In this document: positions 48,476-60,538 of the stretch, one piece after another
How the letters are laid out: each line of letters starts with the position of its first letter
Position numbering within the stretch: position 1 is the first letter of the stretch
Origin: Manihot esculenta
Lineage: Eukaryota; Streptophyta; Magnoliopsida; Malpighiales; Euphorbiaceae
DNA: 64,000 nt
NCBI RefSeq assembly: GCF_001659605.2
Contig: NC_035162.2
Location: 28,263,526-28,327,525 of the forward strand
Reading direction: 5' to 3'
Notes under the pieces: model-generated
The model's database searches: none
The model's input: only the letters and a program-made list of their open reading frames with translations
What the model was told of the DNA's origin: nothing
Translations under genes and position numbers: made by a program

Positions 48476-49010
48476 CAAGTGCTAAAGAAAAGGCTCGATA
48501 AAGGCCACGACAACTGGCCTAAGAAATTGCCCATATACTTTTGGCATACAGAACGACCTCGAGAACAGCCATGGGGAAAACACCTTTGTCTCTTGTGTAT
48601 GGGACCGAGGCAGTGATTCTAATGGAAATCTAGGTAAGTAGTTTCAAGACACAGCACCTTGAGATTTCAGGAAATCCTAAAGAAATACAATTCAATTTGG
48701 ATCAAGCTAAATTTTTACGAGAAAAGACTGCAATCAGAATAGCGATTTATAAGAATAAAATGTCTAGAATTTTCAACAGTAGCGTTAGGCCACATGCTTT
48801 CAATGTTGGGGACTTAGTCCTTAAAAGAGCAGACGTAACATTCAGTAATGCCGGGTCTAGTAAGTTGAGCAAAAACTGAAAAAGACCATTTAGGGTCTCG
48901 AAGGTTATTCATCCAAGGTCTTATAAGCTGGCCAAGTTAGATGGTTGAGTCATTCCTCATCTTGGAATATTTGTAATCTAAAAAAATTTTATCAATAACA
49001 GTTAACGAGG
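48476..49010 (+). pseudogene. Tat-2 integrase C-terminal relic
   Basis: Conceptual translation gives VLKKRLDKGHDNWP, matching GLKKRLDGAKENWA in Tat-1. An open stretch at 48697-48879 (FLREKTAIRIA, FNVGDLVLKRA) and then PFRVSKVIHPRSYKL match the Tat-1 integrase end. Several stops and frameshifts are present, so it is dead. It stops at Tek-D on the left. Confidence 0.8.
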
Positions 49011-49086
49011 TATTTTTACATGTGTTGTGTTCTTTAGTAACGAGGAACGTTGAATTGCCTTCTTCAAAAAGATTAAAGAGCATTCA

Positions 49087-49895
49087 TTAAGGGCCACAAG
49101 GTAGGTTCTGCCAGGCCATAAGCCAGATGTCAGTCCCGCTAGGCCATAAGGCAGGTTCTGTTAGGCAATAATTCGGGTGTTAGTCCTACTAAATAAGGCA
49201 TTTTATGCCAGGCCATAAGGTCACTCCGCTATGCCATAATTCAAGTGTCAGTCCTGCTAAACAAAGCATCTTATGCCAAGCCACAAGGTGGGTTCTGCTA
49301 GGCCATAATCTGGGTATTAGTCCCGCTAAATAAGGTATCTTATGCCAGGCCACACGGCGGATTCCGTCAGGCTATAATTTAGGTGTTAGTTCCGCTAAAC
49401 AAGGTATCTTATGCTAGGCCACAAGGTGGGTTCCAGGCCATAATCCGTGTGTCAATCCCACTAAGTAAGGCATTTTATGCCAAGCCACAAGGCAGTTCTG
49501 CTAGACTACAATCCGAATGTTAGTCCCACTAAACAAGGCATCTTATGCTAAGCCAAAAGGAGGGTTTCCGTTAGACTCGATGACTGGGTGTTAGTTCCAT
49601 TAACTAAGGCACTTTATGCCTAACCACGAGGTGGGTATCCACTAGGCCTAATGACCGGGTGTTAATCTCATATTCATAAAAATATTTCTAAGGCATTATG
49701 CCCAGGCAGCAGGACGGGTTTCGCTAGGCCACACGTATTAGTGTTAATCCCATTCTGCAAATTTTTCAAGTTATTTTACGGTCATAAAGAGGGCACTAGT
49801 TAGGTCAGTGACCAAGTGTTATGTCCTATTATTAAGCCTATTTGTCATTTTTTAGCAAAGACAGTGAGCACCTGGTTCTTCGATTGGGTGTTAAT
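49087..49895. repeat. Degenerate 69-bp tandem array of Tat-2 (about 11-12 copies)
   Basis: The unit contains AGGCCACAAGGTGGGTTC, then TAGTCCCGCTAAA and CTTATGCCA. Adjacent clean units are 69 bp apart; later units are more diverged and of variable length. It sits just after the integrase end, as the 76-bp array does in Tat-1. Confidence 0.85.
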
Positions 49896-49900
49896 CCCTT

Positions 49901-51672
49901 TGTAATATCTGACTAGACCCCGGCATCGGAATTCATACTTTTCGGCGATTTACCGTTGGAATTTTGAATTCAAGGATGTCGGAGTTTCCTGGAAGGGTAA
50001 AAGAAAGGGTTTTCCAAAATGTTTTTAGTGTTTTGTTTAAGAAACGTTGAAGTTTTGAAAAGAAAAGACTAAGGAGGGAAATGCAAGGTTCGACCGCCGA
50101 ACCTCACTTTCGGCCGCCGAAGGTGGCTTGCTTTCGTTGCCACCGAAGCCCAAGTTCGGCTTCCAAACGTGGTGAAGCTATGGAAACAGCTCTGGCCGCT
50201 GAAGGTGGTTGACCGACCACCTATAAAAGGGTCTCTTATCCGGATTTGAGGTGAGTTTTCTCTCTCTTTTCGAGTATAGGTGAGTTCTTGACCTCCTTTG
50301 GTTGATTTCTTGGTTTTCTTTCAAGTTGAGCAAGTTTTAAGTAGTTTTTATGTTGGTTTTGAAGTTTTTGAGCAAAGAAGCAAAGTTGTGAGGCTTGGAG
50401 AGTCTGGATCTATTTTCCCTTGCATCTCCGAGTTTTGACCATTAATCCTCTCGATCTTCAAAAGGTAAGCATAGATCCTCACCTTTTCTTATGGTTTAAG
50501 TGTGTTTTGAAGGGTTTAAGTGAGGTTTTTGCATGTTTATGCATGGTTTGCATGGATAGGGTTTATGTTGATCATAAGCCATATGTGTGTATATGTGTTG
50601 TTTTTGGGGGTTTGAGCTAGTTCTAAGCCCTTATATGTATGCAGAAGGGTATATGCATGTGTTTGAGTCTACCTGTGTAGGATCGGACCCGAGGAACCAA
50701 GGAGGCCCTTAGAGTTAGCTGGTTCAGAGGTATTCCAGCGTCTACTAGAGGTGAGTAGAACTAAACTATGTTTTACATTCAATGAACGGTTTTAGTATGA
50801 CTCATGCATCATAATGCTATGTATATGACTCATGCATCATAATGCCATGTATATATGTTAGGTTGTTTGCATTAGTATTCACGAATATGATGCATTGCAT
50901 AATATGTTGTTGACGTGGATGGATATTGGAGGATCCTTTAACCCTTGATGTGATATGATATGATATGAGATGGAAAGACCAGGTGTGGCCTAATCGCCCC
51001 TGGCACAGTGGAAGAGAATACCAGGTGTGGCCTAATCGCCCCTGGCATAGTGGACATGTTACGATCTATAGAGGGTTATTGGTGACAAGTCCATCCATGA
51101 TGTTACTTGTTTGTGATGTGATGCATTTCATGGAAGCATGTTTTATTAAATGATTTTATTAGTGCTATACTCACTGAGCTCTAGTAGCTCACCCCTTTTC
51201 CCTAACCCCTAGGTTTGCAGGGCCAGAGATAGCATGGGATAGCTACAGGAGAAAAGTTTATGTAATAGTTTAGTAGTGGACATGTATTGTAAAATGATGT
51301 AAAACTATGTAATGTATATTGATGATAGAATTGTGCTTGGCCCTAGAGTTGGTTGATCCCTTTTGTACATGATCTGTATATTCTTATGTTTTATAATGAT
51401 ATATGATGAGAACCAAGCTTAAGATATGTAATGATGACCCAACTAGAGCATTTGATGAGGGCTGTAGTATGGGGTTTATGTGTACAGAGATGGTGTGCAT
51501 GCACAGGTTAAGCTTGGTAGATGTAAAGTTTCAAAATTTTTATGGAAATGGTTGATCATGTATGGGATTTACCAGGTTTACAGAATGCATAGTAGGCTTG
51601 TTACGGGTTCTAGCGACCTTAAGTCGATCTGAATCCTAGCACCGGTAGCGGTCCGATCTCCGGATCGTTACA
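49901..51672 (+). repeat. Tek-F 5' LTR (1772 bp)
   Basis: The start has decayed to TGTAATATCTGAC where the 3' LTR keeps TGTAATACCCGGC. The TATA box is at 50222-50229 and the mini-exon-like block at 50681-50750. Two copies of the 43-bp hairpin-type repeat lie at about 50976-51052. This family has far fewer palindromes than the others. Confidence 0.93.
50681..50750 (+). other. Mini-exon-like block in Tek-F LTR (70 nt)
   Basis: Acceptor-like CTGTGTAG precedes it and TAGAG then GTGAGT follows. The copy in the 3' LTR is 57799-57868, of the same length. The upstream donor-like GTAAGC is at 50465. Confidence 0.45.
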
Positions 51673-51675
51673 GAT

Positions 51676-51687
51676 TTGTATCAGAGC
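51676..51687 (+). promoter_or_regulatory. Mutated primer-binding site of Tek-F
   Basis: TTGTATCAGAGC stands in place of TGGTATCAGAGC, one mismatch next to the LTR end. Confidence 0.7.
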
Positions 51688-51932
51688 TCTAGGTTCATAT
51701 GGTTGGACCTAGAGAGTGTTGGGCTCATAGATGTTATAGAAGCGCAAGCACAATAGAATCAATCATGTCCACTAGGATAGGATGTAGAGTCCTGTCTTGC
51801 TGATGATGTGAAATGCCATGACTTTTTGCATGTGCATTCATGATATGTTATGTATGTTATGGGTTCATGTGTTTTCACATAGACAATATGATGCTAATGT
51901 TATGTGTATGTGTTGTGTTTTTAGAAGTCAGA

Positions 51933-54900
51933 ATGCGAGGTACTCGTCGATTTGCACGATTGACTGGAGTTCCACCAGAGGATGAGGGCATGGAAGCCCG
52001 TCCCCCTACTTTGCCAAGGGCAATGTCTGGCAGGACAAGCAGAGAAGGTACATCAAGGGACCCTAGAAGGTCTTTTGATGCAAGCAGAAGAGGAACAGTT
52101 CAGGGTGAAGAGCCTGAGGATGTGAGGGAGGCTATGGATGTGGATCAGAGAGAAGGAAGTGTGGGTGTTGGCATATCTGAGGAGGGTATGGGAGAATCTC
52201 AGGGAGGCGTCCAGGCCTCGGGGTTTGGTTATCCACCCCAATATCAGCCTTTCTTTCAGGGCCCAGGGTATTCGATGGGGGGTACATCGGATTACTCTAG
52301 CTTTAACCCATATCCCACCTTCATGCCATATCCTCCTTTTTACCCACCATATCCACAGTACCCTATGTATCCACCCTCACCCTTTTTCCTAAGTCCAGCA
52401 ACTCCTTATCCAGGAAGTGTTGTACCTCCTCCGCCACCAGCAGAACCAGTTATCCCTATTATACAAACACCTAAACCTAGCTCGCCGGTGAGGAGCAAGG
52501 TAAAGATGACAGATTACTTAAAACTGGATGCTCCTAAGTATAAAATAGGAGGTGATCCATTTGAGTATCTGAAAATGGTGAAAATGATAGCAGATGAGCT
52601 GGGGGCAGATGATACTAGAGACATTCAGATGGCGGGGTTCACTCTAAAGTGCAAGAAAGCAAAGGAGTGGTTTAATAATTATGTGGACCCTAGGTTAGAT
52701 AACATGTCTTGGGAGGAGATTGCTAATGAATTTGCTGGGTGGGCTTTTCCAGACAGCTCCAGAGAGCTAAAGATGATAGAGTTTGAGCAGCTGAGGCAGT
52801 CTGAAGATATGAGTGTCGATGAGTACACTGATAAGTTCTTGGAGTTGTTGCAGTATGCGGGTCAAGCTTATGATACAGATCAGAAGAAAGCGAAGAGGTA
52901 TACCATGAGGCTTCATCCCAGGTATTTCTCCCTGATCCTAGCAGCAGAGAGGGAGAGCTTCCACGTCATAGTGGATGCAGCTAGAAAAATGGAGGCTAGT
53001 GCCATTATTCAGGGGACAGTTAAGCAGTCTGGGGTACAGTCTTCAGGTTCTAAGACCCCAGGTGGGGGACAGCTAGATCCCTCTTCTCAGAGTGCAGCAG
53101 CTTCAGGCAGTAAAAAGGGAGATAGAGGCCTCAGAAGAGCGAAGAAGAACAAGTTCTGGAATCGCTTGAAGTCAGGTCTGGGTTTAGGGAGTGGCTCGAG
53201 CTCAGGTTCAGGTGGTGCTGAGTGTATGAGGTGCGGGAAGCCGCACAAGGGAGTGTGTCGGTTTGGGACTACAGCCTGCTTCAGATGTGGGTAGGAGGGA
53301 CACATGGCTCGGGAGTGTCCGAGGGCGCCTTTCATGGCATCGTCCCAGCAGACAGCTCCAGGCAATATGGCTCAGCCAGTCGCTCCAGCCATGACTCAGG
53401 GCAGTAGCAGAGGCAGAGGGAGAGGAGCAACCTCTTCTTCAGCAGGTTCCCGAGGTGAAGGTCCATCAGCTCCAGCTCGGATCTTCACTATGACACAGCA
53501 GGAGGCTAACGCATCAAACACAGTGGTGTCAGGTAATCTCATCATTGGGTGTTCTGATGTGTATGCTTTATTGGACCCTAGTGCTTCTCATTCCTTTATT
53601 GCACCGAGAGCCGTAGAGCGAGTGAGTTTGATGGCTTCTGGGTTAAAGTGTCCCCTTTGGGTCAGTGGGCCCAAGTGTGATCCATCAGTGGCAGAGTCAA
53701 TTTGCCGGTTTAGTCCTGTGTTTATTGAGGGTAGATGTCTTCCAACCGACCTTGTGGTTCTAGATTTGACGGATTTTGATGTCATTCTATGGATGGATTG
53801 GCTATCCGCTCATGATGCTACCTTGGACTGTAGAGACAAGGTAGTCAGGTTCAGAGACCAGGATGGATCAGAGTTTGTCTTCAGAGGAGATAGGAGGGGT
53901 ATGCCTAGAGGTTTGATATTAGCCCTGCAGGCTTGTAGGTTGCTCAGGAGGGGTTGTCAGGGGTATCTAGCTCATGTGAGAGAGCTTGACAATCAAGTTA
54001 GGGAGCCCGTCTCAGTGCCCGTAGTCAGGGAGTTTCCAGATGTTTTCCCAGACGAGCTTCCAAGACTACCACCTGCTAGGGAGATAGAGTTTGAAATAGA
54101 AGTCATACCTGGAACCAGACCGATCTCTATCCCTCCCACCAGCAAAATTGCAAGAGTTAAAGGAGCAGTTGCAAGAATTGGTAGATAAGGGTTTCATCCG
54201 ACCGAGTACCTCACCTTGGGGTGCTCCAGTTCTGTTTGTAAAGAAGAAGGATGGATCCTTGAGACTTTGTATCGACTACAAGCAATTGAACAAAGTCACT
54301 ACCAAGAACATGTATCCTCTACCCAGGATCGACGATCTATTTGACCAGCTAGCAGGAGCAGGTTGTTTCTCCAAAATAGATCTAAGATCTGGGTATCATC
54401 ATTTGAGAATCAGAGAAGAGGATGTGCCAAAGACAGCGTTCAGGACCAGATATGGGCATTATGAGTTCCTAGTGATGCCGTTCGGGTTAACTAATGCCCC
54501 TGCCACATTCATGGACCTCATGAATAGAGTTTTTAGCCAGTATCTGGATCACTTTGTGATTGTCTTTATTGATGATATCTTAGTGTATTCCAGGAATGTA
54601 GAGGAGCATGCCCATCATTTGAGGTTAGTATTGCAGAACTTGAGGGAGCATGGCTTGTATGCCAAGTTCTCCAAGTGTGAGTTCTGGTTAAGGAGCATTT
54701 CTTTCTTGGGGCATGTTATATTAGACCAAGGAATTGAAGTGGACCCTAAGAAGATAGAAGCTGTAGCTAGCTGGCCTAGACCCACGACAGTGTCAGAGAT
54801 TTAAAGCTTTCTGGGTTTGGCAGGCTATTACAGGAGGTTCGTTCAGGACTTCTCTAAGATTGCTGCTTCTATGACCAAGTTAACCAAGAAGAATAAGATT

Positions 54901-56905
54901 TTTGTGTGGTCTGACCAATGTGAAGAAAGTTTTGAAGAGCTTAAGAAAAGGTTGACTTCAGCACCGGTGTTAGCTTTGCCTATCAACAATGAAGACTTCA
55001 CAGTGTTTTGTGATGCGTCCGAGTGGGACTGGGTTGTGTGTTGATGCAGAATGAGAAGGTAATTGCTTATGCTTCTAGGCAAATTGAAGAAGCACGAGTT
55101 GAATTATCCTACACATGACCTAGAGATGGCAGCTGTGATCTTTGCACTCAAGATGTGGAGACATTACCTTTATGGAGTTAAATGTGAGATCTTTACAGAT
55201 CATAAAAGCTTGCAGTACATCTTGAGTCATAGAGAGTTGAATTTGAGGCAGAGGAGATGGGTAGAACTGCTTAGTGACTATGATTGTACGATTCAGTACC
55301 ATCCGGGTAAGTCAAATGTTGTGGCAGATACTCTAAGCCGGAAATCACTTGGCAATTTGTCCCACATCGCAGTAGAGAGAAGACCGGTGGTGAGAGATTC
55401 TATAAGCTCATTGATGAGGGGCTGCAGTTAGAGTTGACTGGTACAGGTGCCTTAGTCGCTCAGATGAGAGTGACGCCTGTGTTTCTAGAGCATGTGGCTC
55501 AGAAACAGCACGAGGACCTAGAGTTGGTAAAGATTGCCAGGACTGTTCAGTCAGGCAGCAATGGTGAGTTTAGATTTGACAACAAAGGGATCCTCCGCTA
55601 TGGAACCAGGTTATGTGTACCAGATGATGTGAGCCTGAAAGGAGACATTATGAGGGAAGCTCATAATGCCAGGTACAGTGTTCACCCTGGAGCCACCAAG
55701 ATGTACTAGGATCTAAAGAGAGTTTATTAGTGGCCAGCTATGAAGAGAGAGGTGGCACAGTTTGTGTCAGCTTGCGAGGTATGTCAGAGGGTGAAGCTGG
55801 AACATCAGAAGCCGGCTGGAATGCTTAACCCACTACCGATTCCAGAGTGGAAATGGGAGAATATAGCCATGGATTTTGTAGTGGGGTTACCGGCAGCATC
55901 TAACAGACTAGACTCCATATGGGTGATTGTGGACAGACTGACCAAATCTACTCATTTCATCCCTGTCAGGAGTGGCTACTTTGTAGACAAGTTGGCCCAG
56001 GTGTTTATTGATGAAGTAGTCAGGTTGCATGGGGCTCCTGTTTCAATTGTGTCTGATCGAGGACCCCAGTTCACCTCTAGGTTTTGGCGGAGTCTGCAGA
56101 ATGCTATGGGTACAAGGTGGGACTTTAGCACTGCTTTCCATCCACAGACTGACAGACAGTCATAGAGGACCATCCAGACTATTAAAGATATGCTCCGAAT
56201 GTGTGTGCTAGATTTTGGCGGTTCTTGGAGGCAGCATCTACCTTTGGTGGAGTTTGTCTACAATAACAGCTATCATGCTAGCATAGAGATGGCTCCATAT
56301 GAAGCTCTTTATGGGAGGAAGTGCAGGTCACCTGTTTGTTGGGAAGAAGTTGGAGAGAGGTCCTTAGCAGGGCCTGAGTTGATTGAGATCACCAGCAGGG
56401 TAGTGCCTATTATCAGAGAAAGAATCAAAATTGCTGTGAGTCGGCAGAAAAGCTAAGCAGATGTCCGCAGGAAGCATCTAGATTTCCAAGAGGGAGATTT
56501 GGTGTTGCTCAAAGTGTCTCTAATGAAAGGGGTGGTTCGTTTTGGGAAGAAAGGTAAGTTAGCCCCACGGTACATCGGACCCTTCGAGATCTTGCAGAAG
56601 ATTGAGAATGTATCGTATAAGTTAGATTTACCTGCTTCTATGGAAAGAATCCATCCAGTTTTCCATGTTTCATGCTACGAAAGTTCGTGTCAGATTCGAG
56701 CAAGGTTCTTAGTGAGCCTGATGTAGAGATCCTTGGAGATCTCACCTATGTTGAGCAGCCAGTGCGGATTCTAGACACATAGATCAGAAAGTTTAGAAAT
56801 AAGGAAATTCCGATGGTGAAAGTCCTTTGGAACCACCACAATATTGAAGAATGTACCTGGGAGACGCGGGAGTCCATGCTCCAGCAATACCCTTATCTCT
56901 TTTAA
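51933..56905 (+). pseudogene. gag-pol: Tek-F gag-pol, multiply disrupted
   Basis: It starts at MRGTRRF (51933), 8 nt after an acceptor-like TTTTTAG. Domain order is as in Tek-B. Disruptions seen are a TAG inside the zinc knuckle (53292-53294, CAG elsewhere), a deletion with frameshift near 54140 before RT, TAA at 54802-54804, frameshifts near 55020 and 55080, stops near 55708 and 55729, TAG at 56163-56165, TAA at 56454-56456 and a frameshift near 56670. Chromodomain-like codons still end at 56905. Confidence 0.9.
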
Positions 56906-56979
56906 GGTTAGTTTTTGTGTGTTTCTTTATGTGCTTTCTATGTTTATGTGTTTATGTTCTTCTTTGCATGTGTTAGTGA

Positions 56980-57017
56980 GGAACATTCGGGGACGAATGT
57001 TCTTAAGCGGGGGAGAA
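56980..57017 (+). promoter_or_regulatory. Polypurine tract and inverted repeat of Tek-F
   Basis: GAACATTCG and CGAATGTTC flank a short loop and are followed by TTAAGCGGGGGAGAA. One pyrimidine interrupts the tract. Confidence 0.75.
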
Positions 57018-58832
57018 TGTAATACCCGGCTAGACCCCGGCGTCGGAATTCATACTTTTCGACGGGTTTACCGTTGGAATTTTGAATTCAAGGATGTCGG
57101 AGTTTCCTGGAAGGGTAAAAGAAAGGGTTTTCCAAAATGTTTTTAGTGTTTTGTTTAAGAAACGTTGAAGTTTTGAAAAGAAAAGACTAAGGAGGGAAAT
57201 GCAAGGTTCAGCCGCCGAACCTCACTTTCGGCCGCCGAAGGTGGCTTGCTTTCGTTGCCACCGAAGCCCAAGTTCGGCTTCCGAACGTGGTGAAGCTGTG
57301 GAAACAGCTCTGGCCGTCGAAGGTGGTTGACCGGCCACCTATAAAAGGGTCCCTTATCCATATTTGAGGTGAGTTTTCTCTCTCTTTCTAGGTATAGGTG
57401 AGTTCTTGACCTCCTTTGGTTGATTTCTTGGTTTTCTTTCAAGTTGAGCAAGTTTTAAGTAGTTTTTATGTTGGTTTTGAAGTTTTTGAGCAAAGAAGCA
57501 AAGTTGTGAGGCTTGGAGAGTCTAGATCTGTTTTTCCTTGCATCTCCGAGTTTTGACCATCAATCCTCTCGATCTTCAAGAGGTAAGCATGGATCCTCAC
57601 CTTTTCTTATGGTTTAAGTGTGTTTTGAAGGGTTTAAGTGAGGTTTTTGCATGTTTATGCATGGTTTGCATGGGTAGGGTTTATGTTGATCATAAGCCAT
57701 ATGTGTGTATATGTGTTGTTTTTGGGGGTTTGAGCTAGTTCTAGGCCCTTATATGTATGCAGAAGGGTATATGCATGTGTTTGAGTCCACCTGTGTAGGA
57801 TCGGACCCGAGGAACCAATGAGGCCCTCAGAGTTAGCTGGTTCAGAGGTATTCCAGCGTCTACTAGAGGTGAGTAGAACTAAACTATGTTTTACATTCAA
57901 TGAATAGTTTTAGCATGACTCATGCATCATAATGCTATGTATATGACTCATGCATCATAATGCCATGTATATATGTTAGGTTGTTTGCATTAGTATTCAC
58001 GAATATGATGCATTGCATAATATGTTGTTGATGTGGATGGATATTGGAGGATCCTTTAACCCTTGATGTGATATGATATGATATGAGATGGAAAGACCAG
58101 GTGTGGCCTAATCGCCCCTGGCACAGAGTAAGAGAAGACCAGGTGTGGCCTAATTGCCCCTGGCATAGTGGAAGAGAAGACTAGGTGTGGCCTAATCGCT
58201 CCTGGCACAGTGGACATGTTACGATCTGTAGAGGGTTATTGGTGACAAGTCCATCCGTGATGTTACTTGTTTGTGATGTGATGCATTTCATGGAAGCATG
58301 TTTTATTAAATGATTTTATTAGTGCTCTACTCATTGGGCTCTAGTAGCTCACCCCTTTTCCCTAACCCCCAGGTTTGCAGGGCCAGAGATAGCATGGGAT
58401 AGCTACAGGAGAAAAGTTTATGTAATAGTTCAGTAGTGGACATGTATTGTAAAATGATGTAAAACTATGTACTGTATATTGATGATAGAATTGTGCTTAG
58501 CCCTAGAGTTGGTTGATCCCTTTTGTACATGATCTGTATATTCTTATGTTTTATAATGATATATGATGAGAACCAAGCTTAAGATATGTAATGATGACCC
58601 AACTAGAGCATTTGATGAGGGCTCTAGTATGGGGTTTATGTGTACAGAGATGGTGTGCATGCACAGGTTAAGCTTGGTAGATGTAAAGTTTCAAAATTTT
58701 TATGGAAATGGTTGATCATGTATGGGATTTACCAAGTTTACATAATGCATAGTAGGCTTGCTACGGATTCCGGCGACCTTAAGTCGATCTGAATCCTAGC
58801 GCCGGTAGCGGTCCGGTTCCTGGGTCGTTACA
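57018..58832 (+). repeat. Tek-F 3' LTR (1815 bp)
   Basis: It carries three copies of the 43-bp hairpin-type repeat (about 58094-58215) against two in the 5' LTR, which accounts for the length difference. The TATA box is at 57340-57347. Confidence 0.93.
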
Positions 58833-58999
58833 CCCTTGGCCACTTTTTTAGAAATTATTTAAGACTTGGTTGGCAGAGAGTTATGGATGAGTACCAATCA
58901 TTCGCACACTCAATAAAAATAAATGATAAGATGTGCAAAATATATAAATATGTTTTCATTAAAAATTACAAAAAGTTACATGAGAGGAAGGATGTTTTC

Positions 59000-59668
59000 A
59001 ACTTTTTTCCTCCTAAGTCCCTATTACATCAGTGTTTTTTACATCTATTATACTATTTGCAAGGACCCGCTCGGTGGGATTTTCCTTAGCTTGTCCCTCT
59101 TCCTCTTGCTCATCCTCATCACTCTCCTCTTCCGGGAAGATATTGTCTATCTAGGTAAGGTCTTCAGAAGGGAACCGTTTCTCCAACCACCTTCCCAACC
59201 TTGCCTTCAAAATTACTCTTGCATAATCCAACACACTCTCTAAGAGTCTCAGCACTGGGAACCGTTAAAGAGGCCAACACCATGGCTAGCACAAAGCTCT
59301 CTCATAAGTTTAATATAATTAAGCTTATTGCAATCCTCAGCCAATACACAGAGCTAGACAATATGTTTCTCGATCACTTTTGCACCTTAATAAAGACCCG
59401 CCTTCAGTTGCTCTTTGTAAACCATGATGGTATTCTCAGCAAGAATCTAGTCATCCACACGAATAATTAGAAGTGGAGCGAAGACGCTGAAGAATTCTCG
59501 AGAGATGCAATATTGGTCATGAAGGCGTTCTATATCTCTCTCTGTTAATATGGAAGGGATGTCACTGATTAAGCTGCCTTCGATTTCATGAGCCGCTCTT
59601 AGTGAAATGATAGGAGCTGAGGCACAGATGGGGGCCACTGGAGGAGGAGTTTGAGGTGAAACTTTCAC
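59000..59668 (-). pseudogene. Tat-2 antisense extra gene relic
   Basis: On the minus strand, opposite to Tat-2, a stretch starting near 59668 reads EGSLISDIPSILTERDIERL, typical of N-termini of plant Transposase_28-like proteins. KEQLKAGL then appears after a frame change near 59425, and a Glu/Asp-rich tail (FPEEESDEDEQEEE) lies near 59090-59140. The order N-terminus, middle, acidic tail fits an eroded, shortened copy of the gene seen intact at 3006-6052. The resemblance is weak in the middle. Confidence 0.45.
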
Positions 59669-60127
59669 TAGAAGAAAGAGAAGAAGAAGAAGTATTCCTA
59701 TTCATTGCAAAAGGGAAAAATAAATAGAAATTACCAGTAAGGAAGTGTGAACGAAAAAGAGGAATGGCCGATTCTTTTCTAAAGCAAAGATGTCAGTGAT
59801 ATTTGGAGGAGAAGAAGGGCTCTTATGCGGTTTGGACGGTAGGCTTTAAATGTAGGTCGAGGAACCAAGCAATCATCGTTAAAGGAACTGGCATAGGCAA
59901 AGCAATGCAAGTAAGGGAGGCCAATCTAGATGTGCCACATACCCTAGATTGTGAAGACAAACCATCACCTTCGAATCTAAAGAATTGAAGACCAACGGGG
60001 GGACCTCTGATGTAACACAACAATCGCCTAAAGTAAGCCATAAGCTATCACCATAAGACAGGGCAACGTGGCAAAGGGATGATAAGGCAATACGTGATCC
60101 CACCCGTGGAAGGAAAGACCCGAACAC
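59669..60127. other. Tat-2 sequence between antisense relic and 3' LTR
   Basis: No gene is recognised. By analogy it would contain the promoter of the antisense gene (reading left) and the Tat-2 polypurine tract; I could not place either. Confidence 0.3.
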
Positions 60128-60538
60128 TGTAGCACCCAGTTCTTTATCAAGACTTACCTTCGCCTAAAAAACACGAGTCTTCACATAAAGTTACCGTTAA
60201 CAGATACAATCCAGCAGATCTCCATTAAGCCTGTAACCACGGGATCCCTGATCAATTAGTCTATGGGATCTCCTATCAATTAGTCAGCACCAACCGGATT
60301 TCCAAAAAATACTATAATTAACTCAATCTTCTTACAGTATAAAAGCTAACGATTGCAGAGACAAATGTACACAATTCTTACACAATAGCTCTTGAATTCT
60401 AAGCAATTCATTATACTTGCCCTATTCTTCAGTTTACTAACTTAAGCGTCGAAGTGGCCATTGTAGGTGCCAACCACCTTATGTTCTCTTTCTTGCAGGA
60501 TTAACCAATTGCAGTACAACTCTATTTTGACCATATCA
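60128..60538 (+). repeat. Putative Tat-2 3' LTR (about 411 bp)
   Basis: It starts TGTAGCACCC and has a TATA box (TATAAAAG) at 60338-60345. Then come ACTTAAGCGTCGAAGTGG and, further on, TCTTTCTTGCAGG, both typical of short plant Tat-type LTRs. The end is placed at a CA near 60538. Only one copy is in the window, so the borders are estimates. Confidence 0.5.

Larger units (their letters stand above)
49901..58832 (+). mobile_element. Tek-F: Tekay-type element, full-length but decayed (8932 bp)
   Basis: TSD CCCTT is at 49896-49900 and 58833-58837. The 5' LTR is 49901-51672 and the 3' LTR 57018-58832; they differ by a 43-bp repeat copy and many substitutions. The coding region has at least eight stops or frameshifts. 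It inserted into the Tat-2 tandem array. Confidence 0.95.
48476..60538 (+). mobile_element. Tat-2: old Tat-lineage relic, interrupted by Tek-F, 5' part beyond Tek-D
   Basis: In order: integrase C-terminal relic (48476-49010), degenerate 69-bp tandem array (49087-49895), Tek-F insertion with TSD CCCTT, an antisense gene relic on the minus strand (about 59000-59668) and a putative 3' LTR (60128-60538). The order and strands mirror those of Tat-1, which supports the assignment. Confidence 0.6.

Noticed and set aside
58883..59470. Plus-strand ORFs of 68-106 codons in the AT-rich Tat-2 segment
   Set aside because: No homology; the better explanation of the region is an antisense gene relic on the minus strand.
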